A DNA stretch of 64,000 nucleotides from Crocinitomicaceae bacterium (GTDB lineage Bacteria; Bacteroidota; Bacteroidia; Flavobacteriales_G; Salibacteraceae). Below are positions 1 through 7,938 of this stretch, in pieces. A program made the translations under genes and the position numbers. The notes under the pieces are model-generated. The model did not search any database, was not told the DNA's origin, and was given only the letters and a program-made list of their open reading frames with translations. The first letter of the stretch is position 1; each line of letters opens with the position of its first letter. The stretch spans positions 92,280 through 156,279 of the forward strand of contig PAVO01000030.1 in assembly GCA_002713215.1 (NCBI GenBank), read 5' to 3'.

Positions 1-11
1 AGCTATCTGAA

Positions 12-443
12 ATGACATCTTTTCAAACATTTGACTTAGGTCCGGAAAAGAACCCACTGAAAACCTACAAGTGGCGGGTGGTCGGTGCAACCCCAATTTG
101 GCAGCCTCATAGTGATAGAAGAGCATCAACGTTTTTAGATAAGGAAAAGGCTACCTACTGGCGCGCTTATGAGGTGTTCACAGAAGTTGAAGGTGAGCCT
201 TATGTTATGGAACTTCCACTAAATGCGAGCTACTCAGTTCCTTACTACCAGCAAATGATTTCGAACATTATCATTGAGCATGGGGAAGTGATTGTGTCTT
301 ACCCTGAGCAAATAAAGCCCAATTTGACAGATAGTGAGGTAAGGCGTTCAACGAATGAATTGGTTGGCGCTATCATTAATAAAATTAATGATGACCGAAA
401 CACACGAATTGAAAAGGCGAAACTCGCTTCCAGAGAGCTCTAA
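12..443 (+). CDS. Hypothetical protein (143 aa)
   Basis: I do not recognise this soluble, hydrophilic protein. It has no signal peptide or membrane segment and ends in a charged helix rich in Lys, Arg and Glu. No ribosome-binding site is visible before the ATG and only 11 bases of upstream sequence exist in the window, so the true start may lie outside it. A rho-independent terminator follows about 30 bp after the stop, so it is the last gene of its transcript. Confidence 0.6.
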   Translation: MTSFQTFDLGPEKNPLKTYKWRVVGATPIWQPHSDRRASTFLDKEKATYWRAYEVFTEVEGEPYVMELPLNASYSVPYYQQMISNIIIEHGEVIVSYPEQIKPNLTDSEVRRSTNELVGAIINKINDDRNTRIEKAKLASREL

Positions 444-473
444 GGGCGCTCTTATTGTTATTAGTTAACCAAA

Positions 474-495
474 CCCCGTTATTGCGGGGTTTTTG
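474..495 (+). terminator. Rho-independent terminator
   Basis: CCCCG / CGGGG stem with a 6-base loop followed by a run of T, 30 bp after the stop of the preceding plus-strand gene. Confidence 0.85.
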
Positions 496-504
496 CATTC
501 TAGG

Positions 505-672
505 GCGAAATAGGGCTGTTTGTGCTTGTGTATGGGGCGTGAGAAGACAAAAGCGCCCGTATTAGCGCTATTGTAAATTGTTTTGTCACCATGATGAGAG
601 CGTGCCCAAATGGTGTTTAGCGGACTTTACATGCCTTTTTCCGGCGTGTTAGCGCAAACATCCCTATTTCGC
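505..672. repeat. Inverted-repeat-bounded intergenic segment (MITE-like)
   Basis: The 273-bp space between the two convergent genes has no credible ORF. It carries an imperfect 21-bp inverted repeat, left arm 505-525 and right arm 652-672. The outer 11 bases (GCGAAATAGGG) match perfectly and 19 of 21 match overall. The arms bound a 168-bp segment with further internal hairpins. No transposase and no clear target-site duplication were seen, so a miniature element is only one reading; a long folded RNA is another. Confidence 0.4.
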
Positions 673-716
673 GTTTGTTGACTTATGTGGTCTACAACAA
701 TGAGTGAACCAAAGAT

Positions 717-1289
717 TTACGCATTTGCTTTTCGAGAACGACCGGCAGCGAGGCCTAAAAGTCCAAGCATACCAATGCCCAATAATGGTGTTGGGACATC
801 TGAAAGGTTACTGTCGCCGAAGTTTATTTCCACAACACCAAATACAATACGTGATTCAGGATCATTGCCGATATCATTCCACTTGCCACTGCCAATCATT
901 TGTACGTAGTTTTCGCCAGAGCCAGCGTTGTTAGGTTCGCCTGGGCGGAAGTTTTCGTAGTCAAAGGTTTCACCACTAACCCAAGAAAATACGCCTTCTT
1001 CGTCTCGGTCAGTCAGTCCAAGCCAAAGGAAATCAGTTGCAAACGAGGATGTTCCACCCGTCAGCCATAGATCACGGATAAAGCTGTTTTCTTCAAAGCT
1101 ATTTATGGTGATTAAGTTGCCACCAAGTTCAATGGCCTTGGCTTGTGCGTCATCCCAGCTACTGGAAGTAAGAAGGTAATAGTTGCTGTCTTCAAAACTG
1201 GCTTCCTCAAGCACCATCACTTCAGCCTGAGTGGCAAAAGCAGCAGTGGAAAGTGTTGCAGCGAGAAGTGTTCCTGTAAGTAGTTTCAT
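717..1289 (-). CDS. PEP-CTERM protein with C-type lectin-like domain
   Basis: The 190-residue secreted protein has a Sec signal peptide (about residues 1-22) and a C-type lectin-like domain from about residue 35 to 155. Typical WLGL, EPNN and WNDI elements mark the calcium/sugar-binding side of that fold. It ends in a PEP-CTERM sorting tail: VPTP, a hydrophobic helix, then a basic cluster. Such tails are cleaved by exosortase and direct proteins to the envelope or extracellular polysaccharide. A carbohydrate-binding surface role is inferred. A sigma-54-type promoter lies about 35-50 bp upstream and AAGGAC gives the ribosome-binding site. It does not carry the shared palindromic operator. Confidence 0.85.
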   Translation of the reverse strand: MKLLTGTLLAATLSTAAFATQAEVMVLEEASFEDSNYYLLTSSSWDDAQAKAIELGGNLITINSFEENSFIRDLWLTGGTSSFATDFLWLGLTDRDEEGVFSWVSGETFDYENFRPGEPNNAGSGENYVQMIGSGKWNDIGNDPESRIVFGVVEINFGDSNLSDVPTPLLGIGMLGLLGLAAGRSRKANA

Positions 1290-1322
1290 AAGTAAGTCCT
1301 TTTACAAATATAGAACTTACTC

Positions 1323-1338
1323 AGCAAGTCATGTGCCA
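1323..1338 (-). promoter_or_regulatory. Sigma-54 (-24/-12) promoter of the lectin PEP-CTERM gene
   Basis: On the minus strand TGGCACATGACTTGCT has GG and GC separated by exactly 10 bases and matches the RpoN consensus TGGCAC-N5-TTGC. Two other PEP-CTERM genes in the window have equivalent sites. Confidence 0.75.
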
Positions 1339-1352
1339 AAAGTTGATGGCTT

Positions 1353-1371
1353 GGCCTGCACAAAGCAGGCC
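1353..1371 (-). terminator. Possible terminator hairpin
   Basis: Perfect 7-bp stem GGCCTGC / GCAGGCC directly after the stop of the 1381-1671 gene. There is no strong U tract, so termination is only probable. Confidence 0.45.
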
Positions 1372-1380
1372 GGAGTAGCG

Positions 1381-1671
1381 TTATAGGTTTTCGCGAGTCC
1401 AGTCGTACGCACCAGAAACAGTGCTCATACGCTTGAATTTTTCAGCAAGTTCTGTGAACCCCGCAGCTTCAAGCGCTTCAATCTGGTCTTCACCGGCATA
1501 GATAAGATCATTTGCGCCTTGAATGAAAAGGTCTTCAACAAGGGTATAATCGCCGTCGCTAACCTCTTCCCTACTGTCGTAGCCGAACTCATCAAGGATG
1601 AACTGTAGTCGTTCGTCCACTTCAGGTGTTTCAACTTCTTGGCTAGTTTGGTTTTCTTGAATATCTGACAT
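1381..1671 (-). CDS. Small acidic hypothetical protein (96 aa)
   Basis: Unrecognised. The protein is strongly acidic with predicted helices and a disordered Gln/Glu-rich N-terminus, and has no Cys or membrane segment. The start is supported by AGGGGAAATAAG before ATG, the ribosome-binding-site type shared by many genes here. It lies 15 bp after the gene at 1687-2151 and is probably the second gene of the operon driven by the palindromic promoter at 2216-2231. Confidence 0.65.
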   Translation of the reverse strand: MSDIQENQTSQEVETPEVDERLQFILDEFGYDSREEVSDGDYTLVEDLFIQGANDLIYAGEDQIEALEAAGFTELAEKFKRMSTVSGAYDWTRENL

Positions 1672-1686
1672 CTTATTTCCCCTGTG

Positions 1687-2151
1687 TTATGCCGGCATTG
1701 AGCCAGCATTTGGTTCATTGATGAAGGCGATGAAGTAGTCTTCGACTTCAATACCGTCAATTTCGTCTGTGGTCACGTTGAACTGAAATTGAAAGTCTTC
1801 AAGCGTTTGGATTAGAGCGTCGTCAAAATACTTGTTTACTTGATCTAATCTCATGTTTTCTTTTTCTACACGCTCTACATCTGCCATTGAGTAGTCAGAA
1901 GCCGGAAATTTAACTACATACGTCGTATGTGACATCGTTCTCGTGTTTGTCGCACGGTCGCGCAAGTCTAATGCGGCCTCAATCAGAGACATGTTGTAAT
2001 TGCCAAAGTTGAATTGTGCTTCGCCATCAACCAGACCAGCTTTGATGGTCATGTAGTCGTTCTCTGTGCGTTTAATAAGTAAGACGTTAGCCTGGGTTTC
2101 GATAACTTGACCGAACTTAGACTGAGCTGCTTGAATGATTGCTTGTTCCAT
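1687..2151 (-). CDS. Hypothetical protein (154 aa)
   Basis: Unrecognised soluble protein with a mixed alpha/beta appearance and an acidic C-terminal third. The start at 2151 is preferred over an in-frame ATG six codons upstream because CACAGGGGAAACAAC sits directly before it. It is the first gene of an operon controlled by the promoter/operator at 2216-2231. No domain or catalytic motif could be named. Confidence 0.65.
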   Translation of the reverse strand: MEQAIIQAAQSKFGQVIETQANVLLIKRTENDYMTIKAGLVDGEAQFNFGNYNMSLIEAALDLRDRATNTRTMSHTTYVVKFPASDYSMADVERVEKENMRLDQVNKYFDDALIQTLEDFQFQFNVTTDEIDGIEVEDYFIAFINEPNAGSMPA

Positions 2152-2215
2152 GTTGTTTCCCCTGTGCATGGTGTTTTTTAACTTGAGATAATCATACCAA
2201 ACACAGAGGGTAAAA

Positions 2216-2231
2216 ACAACACTTTTGTTGT
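2216..2231 (-). promoter_or_regulatory. Shared palindromic operator / promoter
   Basis: ACAACA-CTTT-TGTTGT. Read on the minus strand, the proximal arm gives -35 TTGTTT, then a 17-bp spacer and -10 TATGAT. It serves the operon beginning at 2151. Confidence 0.85.
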
Positions 2232-2244
2232 GATTGTTGTGAAA

Positions 2245-2688
2245 TTATTCCACTTGATTACGCAACTCCAGTAATTTGCTAATGTTGGGAGGGTGATCAA
2301 GTTCATACCCCACCATGATGCCAAGGAGTTCCTCCAGCGCCAGTGAGCAGAACAAGAAGTATCGTGAGTTTTTAAGTTCTGGCGACGAGTCAAAGTATTC
2401 ACCATCGCGCTCAAGCCAGCAATGCTCCACCACCTTTTCAATCTCGACAGTGTCCTGTTGTAAGCCAAGGCAAAACCTTAACCCTGGTGTAGTGCCGTGA
2501 TTCTTAACTAGTGTCTCAATAACATTGTCAAAGCATTGCAGTGGAACTTGTTCTGCTGCATCTATGCCGCTATCAGCGAGATCTTGAGGCGTCACCTCAA
2601 CCGTCAGCTCTTTTGCCAGCATCGACTGGTACGCTTTGCGATTTTGGTTATCACAGAACTGGTATGTGAATTGGTTGTTGGCTGCCAT
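2245..2688 (-). CDS. Hypothetical protein (147 aa)
   Basis: Unrecognised soluble protein with several cysteines but no clear zinc motif. Its ATG overlaps the stop of the upstream P-loop protein by one base (TAATG), which indicates translational coupling. It is therefore probably in the same operon and may act with that protein. Downstream the next element is the operator of the following operon. Confidence 0.6.
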   Translation of the reverse strand: MAANNQFTYQFCDNQNRKAYQSMLAKELTVEVTPQDLADSGIDAAEQVPLQCFDNVIETLVKNHGTTPGLRFCLGLQQDTVEIEKVVEHCWLERDGEYFDSSPELKNSRYFLFCSLALEELLGIMVGYELDHPPNISKLLELRNQVE

Positions 2689-3356
2689 TAAGCAGCCACC
2701 TTTGCATCGATAATTGCTTCGGCTTCCTTGATGTTGCGACCAACATCAATCAGCTTCGCGTGTTTGGCAATCAATACCTGATCACTATCATCAGGGATAA
2801 GCGTGTAACCCTTGTATACGCCGAACTTGGTGAAACCCATAGTTATCATAAATCGGTCAATACGACGAATGAAGTCTTCCTGAGTTGTACTGTTGTCTAA
2901 AATGACATCAGCCATGTCGCGCGTTACAGAGATTGAGCTTGAATCTTCGCCCTCAGTGCGGTCGCCAGCGTCTAACCAGATAGACAGATCAAACATATTT
3001 TTGGCTTTAACTGCACCGAACTCTTCTGCATGGCGAACGCCATCACAGGTATCATAGCGCTGGTAAATGCGACGAACCAAATTGGTTAATTCTGGTGTGT
3101 TGAACTCATAAATGCCTTCGTACCATTCCTGACGGTGGTTGCGACGGTCTGCGTGGCATTCTTTAGGCGTTTTGTAGCCATACTTATCTTTAAGTTTATC
3201 GTACATGAAAAGGGTAGATGCCATTAACGATGTCGACATAGACGAGATAGCGTAGTGCTGCTCAAGGTGTTCACAGAACGTGCCTTTTCCGCATTCTCCT
3301 TCACCCAATAGCATTAAGCGAAGTCTTGGTCGTTTGTGATAATGTTGTAATGACAT
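2688..3356 (-). CDS. P-loop NTPase, (deoxy)nucleotide-kinase-like
   Basis: The 222-aa protein has an N-terminal Walker A motif GEGECGKGT at about residues 18-26. That form is typical of adenylate-kinase/dNMP-kinase folds and not of AAA ATPases. Arg- and Asp-rich segments later in the chain could form the LID and NMP-binding regions. A role in nucleotide supply, as for phage dNMP kinases, is inferred and the substrate is unknown. The start at 3356 is chosen because ACAGGGGCTTTT precedes it; the longer in-frame TTG reading overlaps the -10 box. It heads an operon with the 147-aa gene. Confidence 0.5.
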   Translation of the reverse strand: MSLQHYHKRPRLRLMLLGEGECGKGTFCEHLEQHYAISSMSTSLMASTLFMYDKLKDKYGYKTPKECHADRRNHRQEWYEGIYEFNTPELTNLVRRIYQRYDTCDGVRHAEEFGAVKAKNMFDLSIWLDAGDRTEGEDSSSISVTRDMADVILDNSTTQEDFIRRIDRFMITMGFTKFGVYKGYTLIPDDSDQVLIAKHAKLIDVGRNIKEAEAIIDAKVAA

Positions 3357-3416
3357 AAAAGCCCCTGTTGCTAACTGTATTTTGTCTGTCCAGTATAACA
3401 ATTCAGAGGCTTAAAA

Positions 3417-3432
3417 ACAACACTTTTGTTGT
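3417..3432 (-). promoter_or_regulatory. Shared palindromic operator / promoter
   Basis: ACAACA-CTTT-TGTTGT; -35 TTGTTT, 17-bp spacer, -10 TATACT on the minus strand. It drives the kinase-like gene and abuts the stop codon of the next operon. Confidence 0.85.
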
Positions 3433-4113
3433 TTAACTTATCCAGCCGGGGAGGTCATCTATATCAATGAGCTCGATTGCTTCCTGATATTTGGGTAAGA
3501 GCTTGGCATGAACACCTTTAATGTAGCTATAAAGCTCTTCACGCTCGACTTCGTGCTCGCCTGCCATGTCGAACTCATAGTCTAACTTTTCGCTCCAGAT
3601 CTCTTGTGCCAACGTGTCGGCATGATTTTCAAGGTGCTTTTTGAACGCTTCAGCTTTACGGCGGCTGGTGAAAGCAAATGTTCTGTTGAACTGGCCACGA
3701 AGTAGATTCGCCCCTTTTAACATCCCTAAGCTAATAAACGAGCACCAGATGCGACCTGGTGTTGTACATGCATTGTAGCCGCTTACATGAACTTCACCCT
3801 TGGTTTCAAATCCTAATATGGGAGGGGTGATAGCGGCATCGCTTTGACGGAAGTATGCTTTGCTTAATACGAGGTGTGAAAACACTTCAACAAGCGGAAC
3901 ATTTTCATCATATAGGCCATTGCGGTTGGGTGATACAAAATAAAGGGTTTTCCCAGCGCGCAAGTTGCTAAAACGTGCTGGTACCGCATCAAGGTTTTCA
4001 TTGATTGATGTTGCTAAGGTATTATTCGTCCACGTGCTCATATTGCCCTTAGGCTCAGCAGGTAGAGAGTTGTGCATGCGCACAGCAGGGTAATGCATGT
4101 AACCGCGATTCAT
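3433..4113 (-). CDS. Hypothetical protein (226 aa)
   Basis: Unrecognised soluble protein. The first about 25 residues may be dispensable because a second in-frame ATG (MSTW) follows. The C-terminal half is helical and charged. Its ATG overlaps the stop of the upstream small gene by four bases (ATGA), so the four genes 4987 to 3433 form one coupled operon. Nothing in the sequence points to a biochemical activity. Confidence 0.6.
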   Translation of the reverse strand: MNRGYMHYPAVRMHNSLPAEPKGNMSTWTNNTLATSINENLDAVPARFSNLRAGKTLYFVSPNRNGLYDENVPLVEVFSHLVLSKAYFRQSDAAITPPILGFETKGEVHVSGYNACTTPGRIWCSFISLGMLKGANLLRGQFNRTFAFTSRRKAEAFKKHLENHADTLAQEIWSEKLDYEFDMAGEHEVEREELYSYIKGVHAKLLPKYQEAIELIDIDDLPGWIS

Positions 4114-4346
4114 GATTCAACCTCATCGTTTATTGCATACGCCGGAAGGCGAGGGAACTCACCGATATGAATATTTGTCCAGCGCTCAACTTCTGTTCGA
4201 GTTGGAAATGTGGCCTCAGCAGTTTGCGCTTCTTCATTAAACGAAAAAGAAACGCCTTCGCATAATTCTGAAACCGTACCAAGAGACCACTCAAGACCAA
4301 TTTGTTCGTATTGATTAATCTTGAAGAAATTAACTTTAACCGTCAT
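4110..4346 (-). CDS. Small hypothetical protein (78 aa)
   Basis: Unrecognised. The start at 4346 gives a four-base ATGA overlap with the upstream gene; an ATG four codons earlier is possible. The product is a compact soluble protein of the type common in phage and plasmid accessory operons. It is translationally coupled on both sides. Confidence 0.55.
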   Translation of the reverse strand: MTVKVNFFKINQYEQIGLEWSLGTVSELCEGVSFSFNEEAQTAEATFPTRTEVERWTNIHIGEFPRLPAYAINDEVES

Positions 4347-4786
4347 AGGATTTTCCATTCATAAAGACCGTACTCATCACAGTCGTATTCGTCTTCGTAT
4401 GTGTCACCGTCGTTCATGGCATATACAATACACTCAAGTAAAAAATCGAAACCCATGTCTGGCTCTTCCAGTTCGGTTTCATTAAGTTTTTCAGCTTCGC
4501 CATCTAACACAATAAAACCAGGGCGGCTGCCGTAGATAATGTCCGAATCGATACCGATTTTTGCAGTCGCCTTGTTGCCGTACGGATCAACAATGGCGAC
4601 TTCTAAGTGGCCTTCTGGGCACAAGAATTTGCACTTTGATTCATTCCATATGGCTGGAGCGCGTTGATCAGCGTGCAACGCCTGAAATGAGCATCTGTCG
4701 TCCGCTGTAACCCACATAAGCAATTGCTCATCAAAAATGAAAGGGATGGGGGCTTTCGCGTTTTCTGGTGTATGTAAGAACTGCAT
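4343..4786 (-). CDS. Hypothetical acidic protein (147 aa)
   Basis: Unrecognised. The C-terminus is extremely acidic (a stretch rich in Asp, Glu and Tyr) and two cysteines lie in the middle of the chain. It is third from the 3' end in a four-gene operon with overlapping stops and starts. The acidic tail could mimic DNA or bind a basic partner, which is speculation. Confidence 0.6.
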   Translation of the reverse strand: MQFLHTPENAKAPIPFIFDEQLLMWVTADDRCSFQALHADQRAPAIWNESKCKFLCPEGHLEVAIVDPYGNKATAKIGIDSDIIYGSRPGFIVLDGEAEKLNETELEEPDMGFDFLLECIVYAMNDGDTYEDEYDCDEYGLYEWKIL

Positions 4787-4789
4787 CGC

Positions 4790-4987
4790 TTATTGCTCTG
4801 GTGGTAATTGAGGGCCGACAAGATATTCGCCGTCACGCAACCATGATTGCATGCGTCCATTAAAGCCCTTTAGTTTTCCCGGGTGCTTTTCCGCATTCAA
4901 TTGAACAGGTTCAGGTTGTTCTTTGTCATTTTCGAAGTACCAGAACAGGCCTGTTTGGTCGTGTGGTATTTTGGTGAACTTTTTCAT
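4790..4987 (-). CDS. Small hypothetical protein (65 aa)
   Basis: Unrecognised 65-residue protein. The ATG at 4987 follows GAGTAACGAC. A longer frame to 5026 would run into the promoter spacer and is rejected. It is the first gene of the operon under the operator at 5042-5057. Confidence 0.55.
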   Translation of the reverse strand: MKKFTKIPHDQTGLFWYFENDKEQPEPVQLNAEKHPGKLKGFNGRMQSWLRDGEYLVGPQLPPEQ

Positions 4988-5041
4988 GTCGTTACTCAAC
5001 GTTATTCGATATGTAAATGATCTCACAATCGCACAACTAAA

Positions 5042-5057
5042 ACAACACTTTTGTTGT
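5042..5057 (-). promoter_or_regulatory. Shared palindromic operator / promoter
   Basis: ACAACA-CTTT-TGTTGT; -35 TTGTTT and a weaker -10 (GATCAT) 17 bp away on the minus strand. Its last base is the first base of the stop codon of the 5057-5701 gene. Confidence 0.75.
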
Positions 5058-5701
5058 TAGTATTGAATTTTATATTTCTGATTCCATTCCTGCGCTTTAC
5101 GAATATTGCTGAAAATGATTTCAAGCTTGTCGCCAAGGTCAATATTGAAATTGCCTTTGTCTACTAGCGCAGTGATTTTGTCTTCATCCAAAGGATCAAG
5201 GAAGTTATCAATTACGCCAAGTAAACAAGCCATGCGAAGAACGACACAGGTAAAAAGTGTTCGATGACTATCAACTGAGTAGAAGTAAGGATCGACCAGA
5301 ATTTCGTCATAACGAGGATTGCTCAACGAGGTGATAGCGTCTTCTATATCAGCTTTTACCATCTTAATTAGTTCGTTATGCGGCATAGTTCGCGTCGTAT
5401 GCTCGGTTTTGCGATTTTCAGGATCAATGGCGCCTCGCATATGTCGAATAAAGCTAAGTGGGACAGGGTAGCCAGATTGCTTTACAGCACTAACCATATC
5501 CGTCGACGCATACTTGGAAATGTTGCCAGTTTCTAAATCGACCAATTGAACTTCGAACTTACCATTGTTGTTATCGACTTCGTTAAAGTTGAATCCAAGC
5601 AATACCATGCATGGGTGTTCTTCTTGGGCGTTTTGGTTTGAAATGATGGTAACTGATTGGTCGTAGTTGTTTACGAATCCTGTATTATTTTGAATATGCA
5701 T
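5057..5701 (-). CDS. Hypothetical protein (214 aa)
   Basis: Unrecognised soluble protein, slightly acidic, with a helical C-terminal third. Two ATG codons five residues apart are possible starts; neither has a strong ribosome-binding site, and the internal one is chosen because GGAATCAC precedes it. It is the last gene of the operon from 6190. Confidence 0.55.
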   Translation of the reverse strand: MHIQNNTGFVNNYDQSVTIISNQNAQEEHPCMVLLGFNFNEVDNNNGKFEVQLVDLETGNISKYASTDMVSAVKQSGYPVPLSFIRHMRGAIDPENRKTEHTTRTMPHNELIKMVKADIEDAITSLSNPRYDEILVDPYFYSVDSHRTLFTCVVLRMACLLGVIDNFLDPLDEDKITALVDKGNFNIDLGDKLEIIFSNIRKAQEWNQKYKIQY

Positions 5702-5731
5702 TGTCAGTGATTCCATGGATGGGACGGGCGA

Positions 5732-5896
5732 TTAGCCGCGTCCATTTAAAATAGCGGAAAGCTCACGGCCTTCTTTTGCACTAACAGTGCGTATTGTGAC
5801 TCGCTGCGGAGCAGGTCTTTGAGGGACAAACCCGGGTTGGTTAACCTGGGTATGCCATGAACCAGTGCGTGGTGTGTCTACAGTTTGCTTTCTCAT
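5732..5896 (-). CDS. Small basic hypothetical protein (54 aa)
   Basis: A short gene with strong signals: AGGGGCTGCT precedes the ATG and it sits 9 bp after the stop of the 5906-6190 gene in the same operon. The product is basic and Pro/Gln/Arg-rich in the middle, so probably partly disordered, and ends in a short helix. No homologue is recognised. Confidence 0.6.
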   Translation of the reverse strand: MRKQTVDTPRTGSWHTQVNQPGFVPQRPAPQRVTIRTVSAKEGRELSAILNGRG

Positions 5897-5905
5897 AGCA
5901 GCCCC

Positions 5906-6190
5906 TTATACTTTCCAAGCGTCTTGAATAACCATGCGGATTTGCACTTCTACATCTCGTGCATAGCTGATCGGGTGGAAGTCTTTCTTCACATCTCTCA
6001 TGTGGACGTTAACACGAGTGATAGCGCGACTGGCAACACAGAAGTCATTTCCCCAATCAGGAAGACCTTTCTTATCTGTTTGCTTGCGGAACTGAGCGTT
6101 TATGAAGCGTTTTTGCTGTGCGGCAGTGCCAAGTTTTTTAGCTTGCGTACCAATGTCTTGGCCTGTCATTTTTGTGATAGTCGTTGTCAT
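5906..6190 (-). CDS. Small basic hypothetical protein (94 aa)
   Basis: Unrecognised basic protein, rich in Lys, Arg and Gln in its first half, which might bind nucleic acid. The start follows CACAGGGGAAACAC, the shared ribosome-binding-site cassette. It is the first gene of a three-gene operon under the operator at 6253-6268. Confidence 0.65.
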   Translation of the reverse strand: MTTTITKMTGQDIGTQAKKLGTAAQQKRFINAQFRKQTDKKGLPDWGNDFCVASRAITRVNVHMRDVKKDFHPISYARDVEVQIRMVIQDAWKV

Positions 6191-6252
6191 GTGTTTCCCC
6201 TGTGATTACGATGACTTTCAATATGTACATCATACCACAGAGAAAACTAAAA

Positions 6253-6268
6253 ACAACACTTTTGTTGT
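6253..6268 (-). promoter_or_regulatory. Shared palindromic operator / promoter
   Basis: ACAACA-CTTT-TGTTGT; minus-strand -35 TTGTTT, 16-bp spacer, -10 TATGAT. It serves the operon beginning at 6190. Confidence 0.85.
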
Positions 6269-6270
6269 TA

Positions 6271-6810
6271 TTAAAGTAAATTATTTTCCACTTTAACTCG
6301 GAAAAGTTCGATAAGTTTCTCTTTGCGAAAACTTTCAAAAAGTTCAACTAAATAGATATCACACAAATCATCCGTTGGGTGAACGGTAATGATATCCAGC
6401 TCTGGTGTTACGCCCACATAATAGTCTGTTGACGGTTCTTCTGGGTAGCAATCTGAAAAAGCCTGATGCGGCATTACACCTGTGTCTTTGAACTTGTTGC
6501 AATGGTTAAAAAGATCGCGTTTTATATCATCAAAGGCAGATATATTCGTGTCAAACTCGTCTGGTACATCAATTTCAATATTGCCGTTCTGATGACGATA
6601 TGCAGTGATGCCATCCGTGCCATTGGGTTTTACCGGATTAGGGCGAACGACGATAATATTACCTTCAAGAGCGGCAATCTGACCTTTTATGAGGCCAATC
6701 TTAAGTCCATCCTCGTACGTTAGTGAAGATGGGTTTTGCTTATGCGCAGATTCAAGTGTGTCACGCTCTGCTATGAGGGTAGATAATTTTGATTCTTGAC
6801 TGTCGGCCAT
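6271..6810 (-). CDS. Hypothetical protein (179 aa)
   Basis: Unrecognised. The N-terminal about 50 residues look like a helical hairpin or coiled coil (Leu/Glu/Lys periodicity), followed by an alpha/beta region. It is a single-gene transcript under the operator at 6866-6881 and ends immediately before the next operator. Confidence 0.6.
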   Translation of the reverse strand: MADSQESKLSTLIAERDTLESAHKQNPSSLTYEDGLKIGLIKGQIAALEGNIIVVRPNPVKPNGTDGITAYRHQNGNIEIDVPDEFDTNISAFDDIKRDLFNHCNKFKDTGVMPHQAFSDCYPEEPSTDYYVGVTPELDIITVHPTDDLCDIYLVELFESFRKEKLIELFRVKVENNLL

Positions 6811-6865
6811 GTTGCTTTCTCTGTCTTTGTTTGTTGATTAATGCTAACAAAACAAGACAAAGAAA

Positions 6866-6881
6866 ACAACACTTTTGTTGT
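6866..6881 (-). promoter_or_regulatory. Shared palindromic operator / promoter
   Basis: ACAACA-CTTT-TGTTGT; -35 TTGTTT, 17-bp spacer, -10 TAGCAT. Its outer base overlaps the stop codon of the 6881-7711 gene. Confidence 0.8.
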
Positions 6882-7711
6882 TAAGAGTTAACCAGTTCGT
6901 GACTTAGCTTGTTGAGAAAATCATGCTGCAATGACTTTGGTACATAGTCCAAATGCCAATCCATGTATGCATCAGTGCTCTTGATCACCTTGAGGGATTG
7001 ATTCACTCGCTCAACAAACCGACGTCCTGACGGCGTGTTTCTGCATGCTATACGACCTGAAGCTAGTGGCGGGAATCCTTCCATGCTTAATGCAACAGGT
7101 TGTTCTTGAGGTGATATGTTTGCCTGTTCGTTAAAAAAGGCCATAACAGCGGGGTATTCGACAACGATATCGACACGTCCTTTCATAAGCATGGAGTGCA
7201 TCTGACCTTCATCTTCTGGTCCATGCTTGGTATATATCGAGATCCCTTTAGGCGTATTTGCCAATACCTGGTCAACGTAATCACCATAAGAGCGCTCGTT
7301 TTCTACACCTAGCACTAGTTTTCTTTTGTGTGCAATAAGCCCTTCCAAAGTGATCTCTGACGCGATCTCGGAAGCAACCGGGGGTAGCGTGTAGACTTGA
7401 AGCCCAAGGAAATACGTCATTGGTTCTGAAAAGACGTAGTGCTTACTCCTTTCATGAGTCTTGATCAGGTTCCGAACACACAGTCCTTTTTTAGCAAGTA
7501 AATTGTGCGTTGCGCGTTCTATGCTGACTTTTTCGTCGCGAATGAGAAAGTCACTTTTCAAGTCTTGCTTAACACGCTTATAAACGAGGTCTTCCGTCTG
7601 TATCCCGCTGGTGGGGTTGTAATAAATCATTGCCAGTTCTTTGCTGGCATATGCATTGCTCATAACGAAAGACGTTGTCATGAACAATATTAGAGTTAGA
7701 TATTTTGCCAT
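6881..7711 (-). CDS. Periplasmic solute-binding-protein-like (SBP_bac_3 / TIGR02285-like)
   Basis: The 276-aa protein has a cleavable signal peptide (residues 1-22, ending near AYA-SK). Its layout resembles family-3 extracellular solute-binding proteins of the TIGR02285 type: an internal 'SEPMTYFLGLQVY' strand region, a GVENERSYGDY segment and a late GRVDIVVEYP segment. Such proteins bind small molecules in the periplasm. No permease genes are adjacent, so it may act as an orphan sensor or scavenger. It starts 3 bp after the gene at 7714-7929 and belongs to that operon. Confidence 0.6.
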   Translation of the reverse strand: MAKYLTLILFMTTSFVMSNAYASKELAMIYYNPTSGIQTEDLVYKRVKQDLKSDFLIRDEKVSIERATHNLLAKKGLCVRNLIKTHERSKHYVFSEPMTYFLGLQVYTLPPVASEIASEITLEGLIAHKRKLVLGVENERSYGDYVDQVLANTPKGISIYTKHGPEDEGQMHSMLMKGRVDIVVEYPAVMAFFNEQANISPQEQPVALSMEGFPPLASGRIACRNTPSGRRFVERVNQSLKVIKSTDAYMDWHLDYVPKSLQHDFLNKLSHELVNS

Positions 7712-7713
7712 TG

Positions 7714-7929
7714 TTACTCACGCTGCTCCAACGTCACCAAATGCTCCAATCGCTCATTAGCCACGTTGAATGATGGGTTGTATTTTCCGTCGTTGAACCG
7801 AACCAGTGTTTTTCCATAGGTATAAGAGTCGCCGACGGCCTCGCAGGGCTCGCCAAGCTTCTCTTTTAGGTGCGGGTTGCGAATGCCTTTGGCGTTAATG
7901 AACCGAAGTTTCTGGCCTTCTTTAAACAC
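7714..7929 (-). CDS. Small hypothetical protein (71 aa)
   Basis: Unrecognised. Its short beta-rich sequence could form an SH3-like barrel. It lies 3 bp upstream of the solute-binding-like gene and 9 bp downstream of the 195-aa gene, so it is within the operon from 9173. Confidence 0.55.
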   Translation of the reverse strand: MFKEGQKLRFINAKGIRNPHLKEKLGEPCEAVGDSYTYGKTLVRFNDGKYNPSFNVANERLEHLVTLEQRE

Positions 7930-7938
7930 ACGCGACTC

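Noticed and set aside
685..934. Plus-strand frames opposite the lectin-like PEP-CTERM gene
   Set aside because: They are antisense shadows of a gene with clear signal peptide, domain and sorting tail.
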